Below, piece after piece: positions 1 to 6,644 of a DNA stretch of 64,000 nt. Within the stretch, counting starts at the first letter, position 1. Each line of letters begins with the position of its first letter. The notes beneath the pieces are model-generated. The model was not told the origin of the DNA and ran no database searches. It worked only from the letters and a program-made list of their open reading frames with translations. The stretch is from Enterococcus_C asini_A (lineage in GTDB: Bacteria; Bacillota; Bacilli; Lactobacillales; Enterococcaceae). The DNA is taken from NCBI RefSeq assembly GCF_031928785.1, contig NZ_JARQAL010000001.1; one strand, written 5' to 3'. The position numbers and the translations under genes are program-made.

Positions 1-169
1 TCAGCAAATAGAGCAGTAGTCGAAGGATTTGGAGAATCAGTAAAAAAGGACTCAACAAATCTTGAGTATTAAAATAAGCATAAATGAAAGGATAAAAACT
101 GGCAAAGACCATCCGAATAAAGGTCAAGACGGTAACCAGTGCGATTAAATTGCGATGGCGTTTTGGCAT
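1..169 (-). CDS. Membrane protein, N-terminal part only (runs off the window)
   Basis: This minus-strand gene starts at an ATG at 169 and is cut by the window edge after 56 codons, so only its N-terminus is visible. The visible part opens with MPKRHRN and continues with two strongly hydrophobic stretches, around residues 8-32 and 40-56, which suggests an integral membrane protein with a basic cytoplasmic N-terminus. A TATAAT -10 element lies on the same strand at 241-246, so the gene is transcribed divergently from the methionyl-tRNA synthetase gene. I do not recognise the family from this fragment and give no function. Confidence 0.6.
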   Translation of the reverse strand, partial: MPKRHRNLIALVTVLTFIRMVFASFYPFIYAYFNTQDLLSPFLLILQILRLLLYLL

Positions 170-373
170 GGCGGTCCCTAAAAATAGGGAAGGTCACTTC
201 CTTTTCTGTTTTGACAAGAAAATCTTTGTCTCGTCCTTTGATTATAGCATTTTTTTAAGTCTTGAGAGAAGCTATTCTGATTGAGAAAACTACTTACACG
301 CTAAAAAGGGACTTAAAGGGGGATCAAAGAGGAAACCAGATTGTATTTCCCCAGGTAAGCCTAGTAAAAGATG

Positions 374-404
374 TTGTTAATCGCTGGATTATTTATGGTA
401 TACT
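374..404 (+). promoter_or_regulatory. Promoter of metG
   Basis: A TTGTTA -35 at 374-379 and an extended -10 (TG at 396-397, TATACT at 399-404) lie 57 bp before the GTG start. The spacer is 19 bp, slightly long, but the extended -10 compensates. Confidence 0.6.
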
Positions 405-460
405 ACAAAAGAATGAGCAAAGTGTCGGATTATTTTCCGACCAATGAGGAGGAAGTACAC

Positions 461-2467
461 GTGTCTGAAAAGAAAACATTTTACATCACGACACCAATCT
501 ATTATCCAAGTGGCAAGTTACATATTGGCAATTCTTATACCACGATTGCTTGTGATGCGGTTTCTCGTTACAAACGTTTAATGGGCTTTGACGTCTTCTA
601 TTTGACCGGAGTGGACGAACACGGCCAGAAGATTGAAAAGAAGGCAGAAGAGCTAGGTGTGGAACCTCAGGCTTACGTGGATCGCATGGCTGCCGACGTG
701 CAAAAACTGTGGAAAACTTTGGACATCAGCTATGATAAATTCATTCGTACGACGGATGATTATCATAAAGCAGCCATCCAAAAAATCTTCCAACGGCTCT
801 TGGATCAAGGGGATATTTATTTAGGGGAATATGAAGGCTGGTATTCGGTCTCCGATGAAGAATACTTTACAGAAACCCAATTGGCAGAAGTTTACAAAGA
901 TGAAAATGGCAAAGTCATCGGCGGGAAAGCACCTAGTGGCCATGATGTAGAATTGGTGAAAGAAGAGTCTTATTTCTTTAGGATGAGCAAATACGCGGAT
1001 CGCTTAGTAGCTTATTACGACGAACATCCTGAATTTATCCAACCAGAATCTCGCAAAAAAGAAATGATCAATAACTTTATCAAACCTGGTTTAGAAGACT
1101 TAGCAGTTTCTCGGACAACCTTTTCTTGGGGGATTCCTGTAAAAGCAAATCCGAAACACGTGGTTTACGTGTGGATTGATGCTTTAGCGAACTACATTAC
1201 AGCATTAGGTTACGGCTCTGATGATGACAGTCTCTTTAAAAAATATTGGCCTGCTGATATTCATATGGTGGGCAAAGAAATCGTGCGTTTCCATACGATT
1301 TACTGGCCAATTATGTTAATGGCTTTGGATTTGCCATTGCCAAAACAAATCTACGGTCACGGCTGGTTAATGATGAAAGATGGCAAGATGAGTAAATCGA
1401 AAGGCAATGTGGTTTACCCAGAAATGCTGGTGGAACGCTATGGATTAGATGCTTTACGCTACTACTTGTTACGGGCGGTACCTTTTGGCTCAGATGGTGT
1501 CTTTACTCCAGAAGACTTCGTATCCCGGGTGAATTACGACTTAGCTAATGACCTAGGTAACCTGTTAAACCGCACGATTGCGATGATCAATAAATACTGT
1601 GGGGGTGTGGTACCAGACTACAAGTCCAAAATCACTGCTTTTGATAGTGAACTTTCAACTACAGCAGCAAATGTAGTCGGCCGTTACCACCAAGCCATGG
1701 ATAAATTAGAATTCTCCACCGCCTTAAGCGAAATTTGGACCTTGGTTTCTCGGGCGAATAAATACATTGACGAAACCGAACCATGGATACTCGCAAAAGA
1801 CGAAGAGAAAAAAGCTGAATTGGATTCTGTCATGGTTCATTTAGCTGAATCTTTGCGGATTGTGGCAATTTTATTGCAACCGATTATGACTCAAACACCA
1901 AAACGCATCTTTGAACAACTTGGTTTGGACAAGGAAAAAATGCAATTGGAAGACTTGCACTTCGGGGAATTCCCAAGTGGCACCCAAGTAGTGGCAAAAG
2001 GCACACCGATTTTCCCTCGTTTGGAAATGGAAGTAGAAGTCGACTACATCCAAAAGAAAATGAGTGAAGGTGCCGGCAATACGGAAGACACCGTGAAATG
2101 GAACCCGGAAGAAACCACATTGGCATCTGATAAAGGGGAAATCAAATACGATGACTTCGAAAAAATGGAGCTAAAAGTCGCTGAAGTTATCGATTGTAAA
2201 AAAGTCAAAGGCGCAGATAAGCTCTTACAACTACGCCTGGCTTGTGGGGATGATCAAGACCGACAAATCCTATCGGGAATTGCAGAATATTATCCAGACC
2301 CTAGTGTCTTAATCGGCAAAAAAGTGGTCATCGTGGCTAATTTAAAACCGCGGAAACTTCGAGGCTTAATCAGCCAAGGGATGGTTTTGTCTGCTGAAGA
2401 TGACAAAGGCCGCTTAGCAGTAGTTGAAGCACCAAAAGGAATGCCTAATGGGGCGATTATTGCGTAA
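461..2467 (+). CDS. metG: Methionyl-tRNA synthetase (long form with tRNA-binding domain)
   Basis: This enzyme charges tRNA-Met with methionine in the cytoplasm. The 668-residue protein has the class I HIGH-type motif HIGN at residues 21-24 and KMSKS at residues 309-313. A C-terminal EMAP/Trbp111-like tRNA-binding domain occupies about residues 565-668 and includes the segment NLKPRKLRGL. The length fits the long bacterial form. I chose the GTG at 461 because a GAGGAGGA ribosome binding site lies 7 nt upstream. An in-frame ATG 90 bp earlier falls inside the promoter and lacks a binding site. The gene stands alone and ends at a bidirectional terminator. No T-box leader is visible before it. Confidence 0.96.
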   Translation: MSEKKTFYITTPIYYPSGKLHIGNSYTTIACDAVSRYKRLMGFDVFYLTGVDEHGQKIEKKAEELGVEPQAYVDRMAADVQKLWKTLDISYDKFIRTTDDYHKAAIQKIFQRLLDQGDIYLGEYEGWYSVSDEEYFTETQLAEVYKDENGKVIGGKAPSGHDVELVKEESYFFRMSKYADRLVAYYDEHPEFIQPESRKKEMINNFIKPGLEDLAVSRTTFSWGIPVKANPKHVVYVWIDALANYITALGYGSDDDSLFKKYWPADIHMVGKEIVRFHTIYWPIMLMALDLPLPKQIYGHGWLMMKDGKMSKSKGNVVYPEMLVERYGLDALRYYLLRAVPFGSDGVFTPEDFVSRVNYDLANDLGNLLNRTIAMINKYCGGVVPDYKSKITAFDSELSTTAANVVGRYHQAMDKLEFSTALSEIWTLVSRANKYIDETEPWILAKDEEKKAELDSVMVHLAESLRIVAILLQPIMTQTPKRIFEQLGLDKEKMQLEDLHFGEFPSGTQVVAKGTPIFPRLEMEVEVDYIQKKMSEGAGNTEDTVKWNPEETTLASDKGEIKYDDFEKMELKVAEVIDCKKVKGADKLLQLRLACGDDQDRQILSGIAEYYPDPSVLIGKKVVIVANLKPRKLRGLISQGMVLSAEDDKGRLAVVEAPKGMPNGAIIA

Positions 2468-2485
2468 TCATTGAATATAAATATG

Positions 2486-2525
2486 AAAAAACTCAACTTC
2501 CACTTAAGGAAGCTGAGTTTTTTTG
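2486..2525. terminator. Bidirectional intrinsic terminator between metG and the ABC exporter genes
   Basis: An A-run, the stem AAACTCAACTTCC / GGAAGCTGAGTTT and a T-run form a hairpin usable on both strands. It separates two convergent transcription units. Confidence 0.85.
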
Positions 2526-2545
2526 AATTCATGAGTTGCGTTATT

Positions 2546-4294
2546 TTACAACTGCTCTGCTTGCATTTGATACATCTGCTGGTAAATGCCACCTTGTTTT
2601 AATAAGGATTCATGGGTGCCTCGTTCTTTAATTTGGCCTTTGTCTAAAACTAAAATTTGCTGAGCTTCTTTAATTGTGGAAAGGCGATGGGCAATCATAA
2701 AAGTGGTGCGGCCTTCTTGCAAAACCGCCATAGCTTTTTGGATGATGGCTTCGGTTTCTGTGTCCACGTGGCTAGTGGCCTCATCGAGAATTAAAATCTT
2801 AGGATCAAAGACTAGCGCCCGGGCAAAACTGATCAATTGTCGTTCGCCACTGGAAAATTCATTGCCTTTTTCTACCACGGGATGATGGATACCTTCTGGA
2901 TAACGTTTGAGTAAATAGTCCGCCCCAACTTTTTTCAGCGCTGCCACTACTTCTTCGTCGCTGATCTTAGCTTGATTCATGGCAATGTTGCTGGCGATGG
3001 TTCCGGTGAAGAGATAGGGATCTTGTAAGACAATGGCCATATGTTGCCGCAGACTTTGGCGGTTGAAGTCTTTAATCACTTGGCCGTCAATGGTAATCTG
3101 TCCTACTTGAGGATCGTAAAAGCGAAAAAGTAGGTTTAAAATACTAGATTTTCCAGATCCGGTGGGACCTACCAAGGCGATGGTTTCCCCAGGTGCAGCG
3201 GCAAAGGTGATTTGATGTAAAACTTCTTGATCAGGAAGATAGCCAAATGAGACGTGATCAAATGCCACAGCTCCATCGGTAATGGTAAGCTCGCTACCAC
3301 TTTGATCTTCAATCGGTTCATCGGCAAATTCAAAGATGCGCTGCCCTGCCGCCAAAGACTGCTGGATATTGGCAAAGATTTGAATCATGCCGTCAATGGG
3401 ATCGAAAAGGCGGTTGATATAGTCGATAAAGACGTAGAGCAAACCGGCAGATAAAGCCATTTTGCCATCTAAAAACAAGGCAGACAGCGTAACAATCACG
3501 GCTAAAATCGTGCCATTACGCAAGACGTTGGCAAAACCCCAAGCCACAGCAGAGTCTAAAAAGACATATTTTTTGCCGGCGTTCTGCCATTTGGTAACCG
3601 TCGCTTTGAACTCGTCTAGAAGTTGTTTTTCTTTTTGAAAGGCCTGAATTACCGGCATTCCTTGAACAAATTCATTCAACTGACCGCTGATTTGAGAAGT
3701 GTATTCCCGAATATCTAAGTTGTAACGATTGGCGTATTTGGTATAAAACTTCTGCCACAAAAACAAAATTGGAATCAAGAGTAAAAGCAAACCGCCTAGA
3801 TAAGGGTTCAACAAAGTGATGGCGATAAAAACGCCAATAATCGAGATTAAATTGCTGAGCATATTACTTAAGACATTGACATAAAAATTAGAGCGCAAGA
3901 CTTCGGTATCATTGGTGATGCGCGCGACGATTTTTCCAGCCGGAATTTGATCAAAGTAGGAAATAGGCAACTGGTGCATGTGCCAAAAGAGATCATCACG
4001 CATTTCTTTTACAATCCGGTTAGCCATTTTACGTAAGTTCAAGATACTGATATAACGAAACAGGGAAGCAATCAAGTTAATGCCTAAATAAGCAGCTAGC
4101 AGCATCATCAACAATGAAAAATTCAATTGTCCAGTTTGAAAGGCCGGTGTCATCACATCATCCAAAGAGCGCTTGGCAAGCAGTGGGGTGCTAAGTTCCA
4201 AACAAGCAGCGCTGACTAAGAGTGCAGTGCCGGCGATAAAGGTTTTTTTGTGATTTTTCAAATAACCGAAAAGACGTTTAATCGTTGGCAACAA
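2546..4294 (-). CDS. Heterodimeric ABC exporter, second subunit (catalytic-Glu NBD)
   Basis: This is a half-transporter with an N-terminal six-helix ABC membrane domain (about residues 15-320) and a C-terminal ATPase domain. Walker A is GPTGSGKSS. Walker B ends LILDEATSHVD and keeps the catalytic glutamate. The H-loop is AHRLS. The signature reads FSSGERQL instead of LSGGQ, a degeneration typical of one partner in asymmetric exporters. It overlaps the upstream partner gene by 17 bp, so the two are almost certainly co-translated and form a heterodimer in the membrane. Known relatives (BmrCD, LmrCD, EfrCD) export drugs and dyes; the substrate here is inferred only. Its own ATP site pairs with the partner's intact LSGGQ, giving the active site. 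Confidence 0.9.
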   Translation of the reverse strand: MLPTIKRLFGYLKNHKKTFIAGTALLVSAACLELSTPLLAKRSLDDVMTPAFQTGQLNFSLLMMLLAAYLGINLIASLFRYISILNLRKMANRIVKEMRDDLFWHMHQLPISYFDQIPAGKIVARITNDTEVLRSNFYVNVLSNMLSNLISIIGVFIAITLLNPYLGGLLLLLIPILFLWQKFYTKYANRYNLDIREYTSQISGQLNEFVQGMPVIQAFQKEKQLLDEFKATVTKWQNAGKKYVFLDSAVAWGFANVLRNGTILAVIVTLSALFLDGKMALSAGLLYVFIDYINRLFDPIDGMIQIFANIQQSLAAGQRIFEFADEPIEDQSGSELTITDGAVAFDHVSFGYLPDQEVLHQITFAAAPGETIALVGPTGSGKSSILNLLFRFYDPQVGQITIDGQVIKDFNRQSLRQHMAIVLQDPYLFTGTIASNIAMNQAKISDEEVVAALKKVGADYLLKRYPEGIHHPVVEKGNEFSSGERQLISFARALVFDPKILILDEATSHVDTETEAIIQKAMAVLQEGRTTFMIAHRLSTIKEAQQILVLDKGQIKERGTHESLLKQGGIYQQMYQMQAEQL

Positions 4295-6035
4295 GTTTAT
4301 CGCCTCCTTTAAGTTGTTGATGGAAATACTGCTCTTGATACCAACCAGGTTGGCTGATTAGTTCGTGGTGACGACCAGACTGGCTGATTTTACCTTCATC
4401 TAGAACAATAATATGATCTGCTTGGGTCACAGCTGATAGCCGGTGGGTGACGATGACTAGTGTCGGCTTTGTGACAAGAGTACCTAAGTTTTCGATAATC
4501 GCTTGCTCTGTGTTGGCATCTACGGCGGATAGTGCATCATCTAAAAGAAGGAGTTGGCTATTACGCAAGAAAGCTCGAGCTAGTGAGAGGCGTTGTTTTT
4601 GTCCTCCAGATAAAGAGACTCCTTTTTCGCCTACTAAAGTGTCTAATCCTTGGGGCATATTCTGCACATCTTTGGCAAAACTCGCATTTTTCAGTGCTTG
4701 CCACAGCTCTTCGTCACCGGCTTTATCGTTACCGAATAAAAGATTTTCTCGAATGGAGCGGGAAAACAAGGTGTGCTCTTGAGGAACTTCTGCTAAGAGA
4801 TTGCGTAAGTCTTGGGTTTTATAGCTGGTCAATTTTTGCCCGTTAACCAAAGGTACTTGATGGGAATAGGGATAATAATGCCCAAACTGGCGTAACAGAG
4901 TAGTCTTACCACTCCCAGTTTTACCTACAATACCAATTACCGCTCCTTTGGGAATAGTCAAATGAATATCTTGCAAAACTAGCCGTGAATTTTGCGGGTA
5001 ATGGAAATTAAAGTGTTCAAAACGGAAATCTTGTAAGGTTGTCAGTGGGGTCTTGCCATCTTCTTCCATATCATCTGATGCTTGTAAGACTTCACTGATG
5101 CGCCGCCAAGATGCAGCGCCTTGTTGCATGACATTGACTAAATCTCCGGCAGAAATCATCGGCCAAACAATCATTCCCAGATAAACTTGGAATGAAACCA
5201 TGGCTCCTACAGTGATTTCTTTTTCTGCTACGAAAAAGGCCCCCACACCAAAGCTTAAAACAAAACTTGTGGCCAATAAAATCGTAATCAACGGCCCAAA
5301 GCGGGAGTCAATTTCTGACACTTCATTATTTTTTGCCAATGTCTCTGTAGTCTTTTGTTCAAATTGTTCTTTTGTGGCACCTTCTAGTCCAAAAGCTCGC
5401 ACTACCCGGATACCGTCAATCATTTCTAAGACTTCACTATTCATTTCTGAGACGGCATTTTGGGCTTTGGTGAACTTGGCATCCACTAAAGAACCCCATT
5501 TAAAAATAAAATAAGCTAAAAAGGGCATCGGCACTAAGGCTACTAAAGTCAATTTCCAAGAGACGGTAATAGCCATCATGCCTAAAATAAAAGCTAAATA
5601 GACACTGGTGTTCAAAAAGACCATTAAACCGTAGCCGATGGTCATCCCCATCACTTGTACGTCATCATTAGCCCGGGTCATCAAATCCCCGGTACGAAAG
5701 CGATGGTAAAAAGGGGGCCGCATTTTGAGAAAATGAGCCATAATTTTGCCCCGCAGCTGACTTTGCATGTCGTAAGAACCGATAAAAAGAAAGTAATTCC
5801 AGACAAATTCCGTGACGTAAGCTGTGGCTATCGCTCCTAGAAAAAGTCCGCCGTAAAGAAACAGCGTGTGCCAAGTGAAGTCCGCTTCTAAAATTGCATC
5901 GATAAACAATCGCAGGAGATAAATCGGGGCCACATACATCCCGCTAGCTGCCAACATAAAGAGGACTACTACGGTATAGCGACCTTTGTGTTTGGTAAAA
6001 TAGGACCATAAATAAGCAAAAATAGCATTCATCAA
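4278..6035 (-). CDS. Heterodimeric ABC exporter, first subunit (degenerate NBD, BmrC/YheI-like)
   Basis: This 585-residue half-transporter closely resembles B. subtilis YheI/BmrC in length and in blocks such as FYHRFRTGDLMTRANDD. It has six membrane segments in the first 300 residues and then an ATPase domain with Walker A GKTGSGKTT (about 371-379), signature LSGGQKQRLS and H-loop THRLSAV. After Walker B the catalytic glutamate is replaced by aspartate (LLLLDDALSAVD), marking a degenerate ATP site. The partner carries the degenerate signature, so the two defects fall in the same composite site, as in BmrCD, LmrCD and EfrCD. Transcription reaches this gene only after a leader-peptide and terminator region upstream, so expression is probably attenuation controlled. 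Confidence 0.92.
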   Translation of the reverse strand: MMNAIFAYLWSYFTKHKGRYTVVVLFMLAASGMYVAPIYLLRLFIDAILEADFTWHTLFLYGGLFLGAIATAYVTEFVWNYFLFIGSYDMQSQLRGKIMAHFLKMRPPFYHRFRTGDLMTRANDDVQVMGMTIGYGLMVFLNTSVYLAFILGMMAITVSWKLTLVALVPMPFLAYFIFKWGSLVDAKFTKAQNAVSEMNSEVLEMIDGIRVVRAFGLEGATKEQFEQKTTETLAKNNEVSEIDSRFGPLITILLATSFVLSFGVGAFFVAEKEITVGAMVSFQVYLGMIVWPMISAGDLVNVMQQGAASWRRISEVLQASDDMEEDGKTPLTTLQDFRFEHFNFHYPQNSRLVLQDIHLTIPKGAVIGIVGKTGSGKTTLLRQFGHYYPYSHQVPLVNGQKLTSYKTQDLRNLLAEVPQEHTLFSRSIRENLLFGNDKAGDEELWQALKNASFAKDVQNMPQGLDTLVGEKGVSLSGGQKQRLSLARAFLRNSQLLLLDDALSAVDANTEQAIIENLGTLVTKPTLVIVTHRLSAVTQADHIIVLDEGKISQSGRHHELISQPGWYQEQYFHQQLKGGDKLVAND

Positions 6036-6071
6036 TAGAACCTCATTTCAAAGAATAAGTAAGTAGTAAAA

Positions 6072-6106
6072 GACAAAAAGACTCCGCCCGACAAACGGGC
6101 AGAGTC
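6072..6106 (-). terminator. Intrinsic terminator (attenuator) between leader peptide and ABC exporter
   Basis: Read on the minus strand, an 11-bp GC-rich stem (GACTCTGCCCG / CGGGCGGAGTC, loop TTTGT) is followed by TTTTTGTCTTTT. It lies after the leader stop codon and before the first exporter gene, so it would block the exporter unless it is disrupted. Its 5' arm (6101-6107) can pair instead with the last leader codons (6173-6179). Confidence 0.88.
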
Positions 6107-6166
6107 GAAAAGGCAGTATGTGCCGTTGATTGCTCTAAATTATGCCAGCAATGTGTACCGACGTTT

Positions 6167-6244
6167 TTAGAGCGACCCCTCCAGGTTGTTAGGTAGAAAA
6201 AGCAATGGGAATGTGGTGGTTAAATCAAATGTTACAATACTCAT
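6167..6244 (-). CDS. Leader peptide of the ABC exporter operon (25 aa)
   Basis: A 25-codon reading frame starts at an ATG at 6244 and ends with TAA at 6167-6169. It begins MSIVTFDLTTTF, has a central PLLFLPNN and ends LEGSL. A very strong AAGGAGGAA ribosome binding site sits 6 nt upstream, and a TTGTTT-17-TATACT promoter lies before that. The frame is followed by an intrinsic terminator and then the exporter genes, the layout of a regulatory leader peptide. The RNA of its last codons, GGGGUCG, is complementary (with G-U pairs) to CGACUCU, the 5' arm of the terminator. A ribosome stalled in the leader would leave these codons free to form an antiterminator; a ribosome reaching the stop would cover them. 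This mirrors B. subtilis bmrB, but I recognise no homologous peptide. Confidence 0.8.
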   Translation of the reverse strand: MSIVTFDLTTTFPLLFLPNNLEGSL

Positions 6245-6307
6245 AGCTGTTTCCTCCTTCCTGAATGGTTGTTTTGGCTATAGTAGACAAGGGTGCTTTA
6301 CGAGATG

Positions 6308-6336
6308 AGTATACAGGTTTTTGTTATATAAAACAA
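6308..6336 (-). promoter_or_regulatory. Promoter of leader peptide and ABC exporter operon
   Basis: On the minus strand, TTGTTT (6331-6336) and TATACT (6308-6313) are separated by 17 bp. They lie about 65 bp upstream of the leader start codon. Confidence 0.8.
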
Positions 6337-6428
6337 GAATAATGGAAATTATTTGAATTTTTTTGCGAAATGGACATGTTTTTTGGCAAAAGTGTTTCAT
6401 TTGGTTACAGAAAATTCTGGGGAAAAGA

Positions 6429-6457
6429 TTGCTATCGGTGGCTTCCTCCTATATAAT
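6429..6457 (+). promoter_or_regulatory. Promoter of the riboswitch-controlled P-type ATPase
   Basis: TTGCTA (6429-6434) and TATAAT (6452-6457) are separated by 17 bp. Transcription would begin a few bases before the riboswitch. Confidence 0.8.
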
Positions 6458-6479
6458 GGCAATTGTACTTATATGTTTT

Positions 6480-6570
6480 TCATAGGGGAGTAACTGGCAG
6501 CATGAGCTGTGGCAACATCACCATCCGAAAGCAATTTCTGGTGTTGCCTTAATTAGTGAGACTTATGTAT
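6480..6570 (+). promoter_or_regulatory. yybP-ykoY family (manganese) riboswitch aptamer
   Basis: The conserved 5' block AGGGGAGUAAC (from 6484) and the 3' block GUGAGAC (around 6556) flank two internal helices: CAGC/GCTG and GGCAA..CACCA with TGGTG..TTGCC. The outer arms CATA and TATG can close the P1 stem. This fits the yybP-ykoY aptamer, which binds Mn(II). The 3' P1 strand also forms the 5' arm of the following terminator, so metal binding should favour read-through. Confidence 0.88.
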
Positions 6571-6602
6571 GTTGTCTGCATACACAAGTCTATTTTTTTT
6601 TA
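6560..6602 (+). terminator. Riboswitch expression-platform terminator
   Basis: GACTTATGTATG (6560-6571) pairs with CATACACAAGTC (6579-6590) with one mismatch, followed by a T-rich run. The 5' arm overlaps the aptamer's closing strand, giving two mutually exclusive folds. Confidence 0.85.
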
Positions 6603-6644
6603 TAAGGAAATAGGCGGTGTAGCAAGAAAGAAGGAGGAAGAATT

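Noticed and set aside
371..460. N-terminal extension of methionyl-tRNA synthetase
   Set aside because: The extension would start inside the promoter and lacks a binding site; the GTG at 461 has GAGGAGGA and gives the normal N-terminus.
6072..6336. Drug- or metal-binding riboswitch before the ABC exporter
   Set aside because: The region contains a translated-looking leader with a strong binding site and pairing between its last codons and the terminator; no known aptamer pattern is recognised.
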